From the NCBI GenBank assembly GCA_020054175.1, contig JAGVLR010000272.1:1-5002 (forward strand): 5,002 bases of DNA, written 5' to 3'. This document shows positions 1-4,998 of the stretch, piece after piece. The position numbers and the translations under genes were made by a program. The stretch is from Candidatus Dadabacteria bacterium. Lineage in GTDB: Bacteria > Desulfobacterota_D > UBA1144 > Nemesobacterales > UBA2774. Positions within the stretch are counted from its first letter, which is position 1; every line of letters starts with the position of its first letter. The notes beneath the pieces are model-generated. The model was not told the DNA's origin, searched no databases, and saw only the letters and a program-made list of their open reading frames with translations.

Positions 1-37
1 AAATCTTATACCCACCCCAGCCCCTGATAAGATTTTT
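1..37 (+). terminator. Terminator-like inverted repeat at the window edge
   Basis: AAATCTTAT at 1-9 is the exact reverse complement of ATAAGATTT at 27-35, separated by 17 C-rich bases, and the right arm runs into a five-T tract (33-37). This is the layout of a rho-independent terminator for a gene entering from the left. The stem is AT-rich and therefore weak as seen. It may extend past the left edge of the window, so its real strength cannot be judged. Confidence 0.3.
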
Positions 38-77
38 AACGCTCATCCACTCGATTTTTTTAACGCCAATTTTTACG
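31..77. repeat. T-tract direct repeat, GATT(n)AACGC
   Basis: GATTTTTAACGC at 31-42 recurs as GATTTTTTTAACGC at 53-66, differing only by two extra T. A looser third copy, AATTTTTACG, lies at 68-77. The first two copies are 22 bases apart, close to two helical turns, so a paired protein site is possible. A relic of short tandem duplication is equally likely. Nothing shows function. Confidence 0.3.
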
Positions 78-89
78 TCCCGGAAGTGT

Positions 90-118
90 ATTGCTTCGCC
101 GCGCGGGCGGCTCGCAAT
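90..118. repeat. GC-rich imperfect palindrome, likely a dispersed intergenic repeat
   Basis: The arms are ATTGC (90-94) with GCAAT (114-118) and GCCGC (98-102) with GCGGC (107-111), around a GCGG loop and a small asymmetric internal loop. Read on the minus strand, it has the form ATTGCGAGC...GCGAAGCAAT. This resembles a short non-coding repeat type (ATTGCGAG...GAAGCAAT) that I recall being scattered between genes in many bacterial genomes. The stem is seen directly; the family match is from memory. It could form a structured RNA or act as a weak terminator. Confidence 0.45.
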
Positions 119-182
119 TTCATGTTTTGGCCGAGATTGAAGTCAGATATGCTGCTTTGATTTAAGCGAACGCGATGCGCCG

Positions 183-211
183 TTGCAATAAAATCCGTCC
201 AATACTATAAT
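183..211 (+). promoter_or_regulatory. Sigma70-type promoter of the MFS transporter gene
   Basis: A -35 box TTGCAA (183-188) and a perfect -10 box TATAAT (206-211) are separated by 17 bases, the preferred spacing. The -10 is followed by a run of six C (212-217). Transcription would begin near 218-220, leaving a leader of only about 18 bases before ATG 237. No operator-like palindrome overlaps the boxes. No Shine-Dalgarno sequence is visible in the leader, so translation may start on a very short leader. Confidence 0.6.
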
Positions 212-236
212 CCCCCCTAAAACATTGCATCCGCAC

Positions 237-1517
237 ATGGCACAGGAAAAGTCTCGCCTACCGCACAAGAAAGCCGTAGTCGCGAGCTCGCTCGCGATCA
301 TACTCGAATGGTACGACTTCTCGATCTTCGGCTTCTACGCCGTCGTGCTGTCGCGCCTCTTCTTCCCGTTCACCGACGAGACGACCGCGCTCCTTTCGAC
401 GTTCATGGTCTTCGCGCTGTCGTTCCTGTTCCGCCCGCTCGGGTCTATCGTGATATCGAGCCTCGGCGACAGGTTCGGCAGGAAGAACGCGTTCATCGTG
501 ACTGTTATACTGATGACTTTCCCGACGGTCCTTATCGGCCTTTTGCCGACGTACGAAGCGATAGGCGTCGCGGCGACAGTGCTCCTCGTATTACTCAGGA
601 TACTCCAGGCGCTCTCGGTCGGCGGCGAAAGGTCGGCCACGCTGTCGCTCCTTGCGGAGCTCGCGCCTCCGCACCTTCGCGGGCTTTACGGCAGCATGTC
701 GCTCTTCAGCACAACGGCCGGGATACTGCTCGCTTCGTTCGTCTGCGGGCTGGTGTCGAGCATGCTGACGCCGGAAGAGCTGGCCGAGTGGGGATGGCGC
801 GTGCCGTTTCTCCTCGGCGCGGTGTCGGGCGTAGCGGCATATTTTCTAAGGCGTGTCGTAAAGGAATCTGGGATGTTCCTCGAACTCAAGAAAACGGGCG
901 GCATATCGAAATCGCCGCTCGTGGAATCCGTCAAGGAACACTGGAAGCCAGTGCTGACGATACTCGCCGCGACAATAATGTTTTCCGTCGGCTTTTATCT
1001 CATATTCGTTTACGTAATAACGTTCGCCACGAAATACGGTGGGATGACGCTTTCGCAGATACTCGCAATCAACACGGCGAACCTCGCTATATGTACCGTT
1101 CTCGTGCCTTTCAGCGGATACTTCTCCGACCGCATCGGCAGAAAGCCGGCGATGATCGCAGGCTGCGCGGGGGAGCTTGTCGCGGGGCTGCTTTTGTTCA
1201 AGGTGTTCGCGGGGGACGACCTCAATCTGAAGATAGCCGTTCAGCTCTTCGGCGGGCTGATGAACGTTCTCTTCGCCGGGGCTTTCGCGGCTTATATGGT
1301 CGAGAGCTTCCCGACGCGGGTCAGGATGAGCGGGATCTCCATGGGGAACGTGATAGGGTTTTCGGTGTTCGGCGGCTCCGCGCCGCTCGTCGCCTCGTAC
1401 CTCATAAGCAGGACGGGGGATGTGACGTCGCCTGGGATATACATGGCGGCAGGGTGCGCCGTTTCTCTGATTGCATTATTGACTGTGAAGGAGACGTACA
1501 AGAATCGGCTGGAATAA
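237..1517 (+). CDS. MFS transporter, metabolite:H+ symporter (MHS) type
   Basis: This is a 426-residue inner-membrane secondary transporter with about 12 hydrophobic segments, a normal length for the MHS family (relatives of ProP, KgtP and ShiA). Family marks include EWYDF at residues 24-28 in helix 1 and FRPLG at 65-69. Loop signature DRFGRK is at 78-83, with a second copy DRIGRKP at 298-304 at the start of the second half. RILQALSVGGE at 121-131, WGWRVPF at 185-191 and ESFPTRVRMSG at 356-366 also fit. MHS members bring in carboxylates, amino acids or osmolytes with protons; the substrate here cannot be assigned. ATG 237 is preferred over an in-frame TTG at 225, which lies only a few bases after the predicted transcription start. 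Neither start has a clear ribosome binding site. The gene converges on the SGNH pair, with no evidence of shared function. Confidence 0.9.
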   Translation: MAQEKSRLPHKKAVVASSLAIILEWYDFSIFGFYAVVLSRLFFPFTDETTALLSTFMVFALSFLFRPLGSIVISSLGDRFGRKNAFIVTVILMTFPTVLIGLLPTYEAIGVAATVLLVLLRILQALSVGGERSATLSLLAELAPPHLRGLYGSMSLFSTTAGILLASFVCGLVSSMLTPEELAEWGWRVPFLLGAVSGVAAYFLRRVVKESGMFLELKKTGGISKSPLVESVKEHWKPVLTILAATIMFSVGFYLIFVYVITFATKYGGMTLSQILAINTANLAICTVLVPFSGYFSDRIGRKPAMIAGCAGELVAGLLLFKVFAGDDLNLKIAVQLFGGLMNVLFAGAFAAYMVESFPTRVRMSGISMGNVIGFSVFGGSAPLVASYLISRTGDVTSPGIYMAAGCAVSLIALLTVKETYKNRLE

Positions 1518-1533
1518 GTTCCGTACCGGTTTT

Positions 1534-1622
1534 CTCGCGCAGTAAATTCCAATAGATAGATTTCTCCCTACGGTCGAAATGACAGCCAAGCGAGGCTGTG
1601 TCGTTTCTTCTGCGCGGGCGAG
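1534..1622. repeat. Nested imperfect palindrome filling the convergent gap
   Basis: CTCGCGCAG (1534-1542) pairs with CTGCG (1610-1614) plus CGAG (1619-1622), with CGGG bulged out. Inside lies a strong hairpin at 1576-1607. Between them, GATTTCTCCCTACGGTCGAAAT (1559-1580, written here only as a landmark: key parts GATTTCTC and GTCGAAATGACA) resembles a short intergenic repeat I recall from many bacterial genomes. The block almost exactly fills the space between the two stop codons, as expected for a dispersed element that settles at gene ends. The pairing is seen directly; mobility or copy number is inferred. Confidence 0.45.
1576..1610. terminator. Hairpin between convergent genes, probable terminator
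   Basis: GAAATGACAGCC (1576-1587) pairs with GGCTGTGTCGTTTC (1594-1607) across an AAGCGA loop. This gives 12 pairs including one wobble, with a two-base bulge. It sits about 60 bases after the transporter stop and 23 bases after the stop of the SGNH operon on the other strand, so it could stop transcription both ways. The following tract on the plus strand (TTCTTCT) is only moderately T-rich, and on the minus strand there is no T run. Efficiency is therefore uncertain. Confidence 0.45.
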
Positions 1623-1629
1623 TTTAGCA

Positions 1630-2982
1630 TTATTCCTCGTCCGGCGGCGATTTATCGTCGAGCAGGTGTTCGGCGATAGTCTCCGCCATGACCTTGTGGC
1701 CTTCAGGCGTCCAGTGGATGTCGTACTGGAAGTAGAGCGGGCCATCGCCGGAATACGACCTGAAATCGGGGAATGCGTTTATAAAGCTTATCCCGTTTTT
1801 CCGGGCGAAGCTTTCGAGCTCCTCGACGGTTCTGTCGGACGTGTCGGCTACCATGGTGCCCTCGGGAAGCCATCCTTCCCTGCCGGAAACCCATTCGCTG
1901 TCGCTGACCTGATAACCCCACGGATAAATCGCAAGGATAAATTCGCAGCCGTGGCTGTCGCATAATTGTTTCGTCCTTAAAATGCTGTCCTCTACCATGC
2001 CGTACATCTCGCGGAGATTCTCCGGCTCCCGGCCGTCGAGTGTGTGCTCGAGAATGAGCTCCCACTTTCTTTCGATTCCCGTTTGGACGTTCACGTCCTC
2101 GACAGTCGCGCTACGGTTTGTCTTCGCACGCAGCATCTCGAGGAGCGCCGTCGTGATGAACATGTGGCTGTATATCCATTTCTCGATTTTGGCGCCCGTT
2201 CCCTCTCTCGACCTGGCGTAGTCTTCCCTGCCGTCTACCGCCTCGGGCTCGCCGCCGGTGCCTATCGACGCCTGTTTCCGGTAAACGAATTCGTTCATGA
2301 TGTCCGACATGTCGAGGTTCATTATGACGATGCCGGGGTCGAGCCGGTCGATATTCCGTTTGAGGAGTATGTATTCGAGGACGGGCGAGTAGCTCTCGAC
2401 GCCGAGGTTAAGGACTTCGAATTTGCCTGTTCCGGATGCGTTCAGGATTTCTTCGAGCACGGCTGAGAAAGTTTCGTCGTCCCTGACGCCTGCGCCGAAG
2501 GTAAAAGAGTCTCCGAGCATGACGATGCGCGAGACGCCGGGCTCTTTTTCCAGGTTCACATCTTCGCCCCTGAACCCGATGTTGTTGATCCTGATGCCGA
2601 CGTCGAAATCCACGGGGTGGTATCCCCGCTGCGTTACGTTCGGCGCATACTTGTGATGCACGTAATCGTCGGGGAGCTTCTGCGTGTGGACTTCGTTCTT
2701 CGCAATCAGGAAATATCCGCCCGCAAGGTCGAGCACGAGGTACATCACAACCAGAATGAAGCAAAAAAGCCATAAACGGGCCGCCATCCTGCCCCGGTCT
2801 TTTTTCAAAGCCAGTAATGTTACGGCGCCAAGCACTGCGTTCAGGACGAGTATGACTACTATCGGTATAGTAACGGCGCCGAGGGGCTTGCCGAGGATTA
2901 CCAGCGAGCGCACCAACACGGCGGCGGCCAGAATCAGGGACACGGCGACGTCGGCATATAAAATCGCTGCAAGAGTTTTCAT
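1630..2982 (-). CDS. Membrane-anchored SGNH/GDSL-hydrolase-like protein, second gene of the pair
   Basis: 450 residues. Three hydrophobic helices lie at about 5-27, 35-59 and 70-93. The loop between helices 2 and 3 is rich in Lys/Arg (60-69), so it is probably cytoplasmic and the large C-terminal domain faces the periplasm. That domain has the SGNH nucleophile block GDSFTFGAGV (Ser159), a block II Gly (LNLGVESYSP, Gly194) and a terminal DIHWTPEGH (Asp421, His423). The terminal block recalls the DxHW form seen in AlgJ/AlgX-type acetyltransferases. Block III, normally GxND, reads DMSD (224-227), so the usual Asn is absent. INNIGFRGEDV (132-142) is a common preface to this domain. The family cleaves or transfers acyl esters; the substrate is unknown. 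Its start overlaps the upstream paralogue by four bases and has GGAG eight bases ahead. By eye about half of its residues match that paralogue. Confidence 0.85.
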   Translation of the reverse strand: MKTLAAILYADVAVSLILAAAVLVRSLVILGKPLGAVTIPIVVILVLNAVLGAVTLLALKKDRGRMAARLWLFCFILVVMYLVLDLAGGYFLIAKNEVHTQKLPDDYVHHKYAPNVTQRGYHPVDFDVGIRINNIGFRGEDVNLEKEPGVSRIVMLGDSFTFGAGVRDDETFSAVLEEILNASGTGKFEVLNLGVESYSPVLEYILLKRNIDRLDPGIVIMNLDMSDIMNEFVYRKQASIGTGGEPEAVDGREDYARSREGTGAKIEKWIYSHMFITTALLEMLRAKTNRSATVEDVNVQTGIERKWELILEHTLDGREPENLREMYGMVEDSILRTKQLCDSHGCEFILAIYPWGYQVSDSEWVSGREGWLPEGTMVADTSDRTVEELESFARKNGISFINAFPDFRSYSGDGPLYFQYDIHWTPEGHKVMAETIAEHLLDDKSPPDEE

Positions 2983-2994
2983 TGACTGCGCTCC
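2979..2994 (-). promoter_or_regulatory. ATGA stop/start overlap with ribosome binding site
   Basis: On the minus strand the TGA of the first SGNH-like gene and the ATG of the second share ATGA (2982-2979). A GGAG ribosome binding site lies at 2994-2991, inside the end of the first gene, eight bases ahead of the ATG. This supports the chosen start and points to translational coupling and roughly matched output of the two proteins. Confidence 0.75.
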
Positions 2995-4361
2995 GCTGAA
3001 ATGCCGCAGTTCTCTGCATGAACGCCGAATTCCGTTTCGAGGTAAGGTACGAGGAATTTCGCGAGTGAGCCGGCCATGAGCCTGTGACCCGTCGGCGTCC
3101 AGTGCGGGTCGTGCTTGAAATACAGAAGCTCTTCGCCCCGGTAGCTCCTGAAGTCGGGGAACGTGTTAATGAACGGTATGCCGTTCCGGGCGCAGAAATC
3201 CTCCAGCGCAAGGACGGTTCTGTCGGAGATTTCGAACTCCGATTTCCCGAGATAGGTATATCTTCCGGGCACCCACTCCGTTGAATTGACCTGGTGGCCG
3301 TAGGGGTAGGCCGTCAGTATGAATTTGCAGCCGTGCCGCTCGCATAAATCTCTCGTTCTCAGCACGCTATCCTCCACGCCGCCGATGCTGCCGTCGAAAT
3401 CCTCGTAATCGGGAATGTCGAGGGTGTGCTCAAGCATGCTCCTCCGCTCTCTGGTAACGACCTCTTCGAGATTCATGTCGTCGATGTTCCCATCGCCCAG
3501 GCGGTTTACGACGAGCTCCGTGAGCGCTGTCGTTATGAAAAGATGGCTGTATACCCAGTTCCTGATTTTCAATTGAGTGCTCGTTCGGGATTCCTCGTAT
3601 TGCTCCACGCCGCTCACTTTCAGGGGCTCGCCGCCGTCGCCAAATTCGGCCATTTTACGGTACGCGAATTCGTTCAGCAGGTCGGACATGTCGAACGCCA
3701 TTATTACGAGGTCGGGCTTGAGGGCGTCTATGTTGCGCTTGAGCGTCATGTATTCCAGTATGGGCGAATAGCTGGAAACCGCGGCGCTTATTACGCGGAT
3801 TCGTTTGTCCGCCGAACCACCCAGGCAGCTCTCCAGCACTTGAGAGAACATTTCTTCGTCTTTGACGCCGTAGCCCATTGTGAAAGAGTCGCCCAGCAGC
3901 ACTATTCGAAATTCCGAAGCCGCCTTATCGGCGGAGACGTCCTTACCCCTCCAGCCGAGGTTGTTCACAGTCGAGCGAACGTCGAAATCGTACGGGTTGT
4001 ATTTCCTGATCTCGGAGAACGGGGCGTATTTGTGATGGACGTATTCGTCGCCGACGTTCTTGCTCCCCATGTCGCCGCGCTCGAAAATGAAATAACCGCC
4101 GGCGAAATCGACGATCACGTAGAACACGGCCATCATAACGAGAAAGAGCCAGAGCTTGAGAACCGTTCCGCCCCGGCCGGTTTTAATCGCGGCCAGGGAA
4201 GCCGCGCAGAATATCGAATACAGTATCAGAAACGAGGATATGCCCAGGACGAGAGTTCCGGGCTTCTCGCCCGCTAGTACCAGCTTCCATACGAGGAGGG
4301 CTGCAAGAAGGGCGAGGGCCGCAGCCAGATTCGCGTATATGAAGATTCTCAGCTTATTCAT
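2979..4361 (-). CDS. Membrane-anchored SGNH/GDSL-hydrolase-like protein, first gene of the pair
   Basis: 460 residues, collinear with the next gene. Three N-terminal helices lie at about 5-28, 37-59 and 69-92, and the Lys/Arg-bearing loop at 60-69 places the catalytic domain in the periplasm. YVHHKYAP (107-114) follows the third helix and is identical in the paralogue. The nucleophile block is GDSFTMGYGV (Ser159) and the terminal block is HDPHWTPTGH (Asp418, His420), so the likely Ser-His-Asp triad is intact. Block III is DMSD (224-227) instead of GxND. The block II Gly is replaced by Ala194 (ISAAVSSYSP). Cys340 and Cys345 flank a conserved HG and could form a disulphide. A 20-residue tail after the domain has no counterpart in the paralogue. 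The start at 4361 has only a weak GGGA about nine bases ahead. It is probably an envelope esterase or acyltransferase; loss of activity is possible but unproven. Confidence 0.85.
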   Translation of the reverse strand: MNKLRIFIYANLAAALALLAALLVWKLVLAGEKPGTLVLGISSFLILYSIFCAASLAAIKTGRGGTVLKLWLFLVMMAVFYVIVDFAGGYFIFERGDMGSKNVGDEYVHHKYAPFSEIRKYNPYDFDVRSTVNNLGWRGKDVSADKAASEFRIVLLGDSFTMGYGVKDEEMFSQVLESCLGGSADKRIRVISAAVSSYSPILEYMTLKRNIDALKPDLVIMAFDMSDLLNEFAYRKMAEFGDGGEPLKVSGVEQYEESRTSTQLKIRNWVYSHLFITTALTELVVNRLGDGNIDDMNLEEVVTRERRSMLEHTLDIPDYEDFDGSIGGVEDSVLRTRDLCERHGCKFILTAYPYGHQVNSTEWVPGRYTYLGKSEFEISDRTVLALEDFCARNGIPFINTFPDFRSYRGEELLYFKHDPHWTPTGHRLMAGSLAKFLVPYLETEFGVHAENCGISAERSQ

Positions 4362-4459
4362 GGCTCGAATCCCGGTGCAGTGATATTAGCAGACCTGGAC
4401 CGGCAGGATTCCGGCACGTTATGCTCCCGTTTTCGAGTCTTCCATCCGCACTCTAGTGT

Positions 4460-4489
4460 ATTTTACGGCTCATGGGGTTCGGGAGTCAA
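4460..4489 (-). promoter_or_regulatory. Candidate sigma70-type promoter of the SGNH-like operon
   Basis: On the minus strand, TTGACT (4489-4484) and TAAAAT (4465-4460) are separated by 18 bases, each one mismatch from consensus. Transcription would start near 4452, giving a leader of about 90 bases. Within that leader GAATCC and GGATTC can pair, and the second overlaps the weak GGGA ahead of the start, so some masking of the ribosome site is possible. No clear operator is seen. Confidence 0.45.
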
Positions 4490-4531
4490 TGCGGGCTGTG
4501 GTGGGTGTGTTTAATTGAGTGAGGACGGGGT

Positions 4532-4580
4532 GTTAGCCTTTCAAATTTGTTCCTAACGATTTCGAGCGAGCGAGGAATCG
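4532..4580. repeat. Adjacent small stem-loops, one resembling the 1559-1580 repeat
   Basis: GTTAG (4532-4536) pairs with CTAAC (4553-4557), and CGATT (4557-4561) with AATCG (4576-4580). Read on the minus strand, the second contains GATTCCTCGCT-CGCTCGAAAT, which lines up with 1559-1580 at about 18 of 22 columns. The two loci therefore carry related short repeats in opposite orientation. Confidence 0.4.
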
Positions 4581-4661
4581 AGAGCCCTTGGCAACTGCAC
4601 CGAAGTTCATCCAGTACAGCGCCAGCGTACAATAAACCAAAACATTCAGGATCTAAAGACT

Positions 4662-4673
4662 TTAAAGCTTTAA
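4662..4673. repeat. 12-base perfect palindrome TTAAAGCTTTAA
   Basis: The palindrome is centred between 4667 and 4668, inside the 348-base inverted-repeat unit and about 40 bases left of a second palindromic block. It could be a protein site or chance in AT-rich sequence. Confidence 0.25.
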
Positions 4674-4710
4674 CGGATAAAGGCAAAGGCTCTCTACTTT
4701 TGCTTGACCA

Positions 4711-4740
4711 AAAGCACACAATGTGTGCTTTACGATCGTA
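4711..4740. repeat. Two abutting perfect palindromes
   Basis: AAAGCACACA (4711-4720) and TGTGTGCTTT (4722-4731) are exact reverse complements around one central A. They are followed at once by the perfect ten-base palindrome TACGATCGTA (4731-4740), which shares one T. The arms are seen directly. Such blocks suit a dimeric regulator site or the core of a dispersed repeat. No gene start is close enough to make an operator likely. Confidence 0.45.
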
Positions 4741-4832
4741 GCTGATGTTCTGCATTGAATCGCTTTTTGCGCGTCGGTTGGCAATTGCACCGTCGCTGCT
4801 ACATCGATTTCCTGCGCACGTGGCGTGCCGGG

Positions 4833-4857
4833 GCGAAATTGTGCTAAAAATTTTCGC
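4833..4857. repeat. AT-rich stem-loop GCGAAA/TTTCGC
   Basis: GCGAAA (4833-4838) pairs with TTTCGC (4852-4857), and two further T-A pairs are possible if one T is bulged. It is not followed by a T run, so it is a poor terminator candidate. Confidence 0.25.
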
Positions 4858-4986
4858 TTCTTCGCTAAACGTTTTATCACCCTCACCCTTTATCCCTATT
4901 TTGGGTTATGTTGCTTCCGAGCTGTACTGGATGAGCTTTGGTGCCGTCAGTCAGAGGCGTCCGAATGCTTACTTGTTCGCATTCGT

Positions 4987-4998
4987 TCCCCAAGGGGA
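4987..4998. repeat. Small hairpin TCCCC-AA-GGGGA at the window end
   Basis: TCCCC (4987-4991) pairs with GGGGA (4994-4998), and GAGAGG runs to the edge. It resembles the core of a CT-rich intergenic repeat type but is cut off by the window, so its extent is unknown. Confidence 0.25.

Larger units (their letters stand above)
4588..4792. repeat. 15-base direct repeat pair
   Basis: TTGGCAACTGCACCG at 4588-4602 recurs as TTGGCAATTGCACCG at 4778-4792, 14 of 15 identical and exactly 190 bases apart. The left copy runs directly into the left arm of the longer inverted repeat at 4597-4620. Confidence 0.45.
4597..4944. repeat. 24-base inverted repeat pair bounding 300 bases
   Basis: The 24 bases at 4597-4620 (beginning GCACCGAAG, ending CCAGTACAGC) match the reverse complement of 4921-4944 at 22 positions. 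The mismatches are the 6th and 10th bases. This gives a 348-base unit with terminal inverted repeats, the shape of a small non-autonomous element. I see no clear target duplication outside the arms and no transposase. A pair of dispersed repeats in opposite orientation explains it equally well. Confidence 0.5.

Noticed and set aside
308..1555. 415-codon open frame on the plus strand over the transporter gene
   Set aside because: It is the +1 shadow of the transporter. Its product is Arg-rich and low in hydrophobic order, while the other frame has clear MHS motifs.
2408..3211. 267-codon minus-strand frame spanning the junction of the two SGNH-like genes
   Set aside because: An out-of-frame shadow rich in Arg and Ser. 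The true genes on both sides are collinear paralogues in another frame.
3426..4277. 283-codon plus-strand frame opposite the first SGNH-like gene
   Set aside because: It lies wholly antisense to a gene with intact GDS and DxHW motifs. It has no ribosome site or recognisable domain and is explained by GC-biased third positions.
237..4361. Transporter and SGNH-like genes as one exporter/modifier system
   Set aside because: They are convergent, separated by a probable terminator, and have separate promoters. Proximity alone does not support a joint function.
4359..4380. T-arm-like string GGCTCGAATCCCGG suggesting a tRNA end
   Set aside because: The bases flanking the loop do not form a five-pair T stem, and no anticodon or acceptor stem lies at the right distance on either strand.
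4410..4430. CCGGCACGTTATGC resembling a sigma54 -24/-12 element
   Set aside because: The GG and GC are two bases too close together, and it points away from the only nearby gene.
4486..4755. 89-codon minus-strand frame upstream of the SGNH operon
   Set aside because: No ribosome site, no recognisable domain, and it reads through the direct repeat, palindromes and inverted-repeat arm. Its stop lies on the -35 box of the next promoter. It could still be a small repeat-borne gene, but nothing supports it.
4662..4886. 74-codon minus-strand frame overlapping the previous one
   Set aside because: It overlaps another weak frame, has no ribosome site and is made mostly of palindromic sequence.
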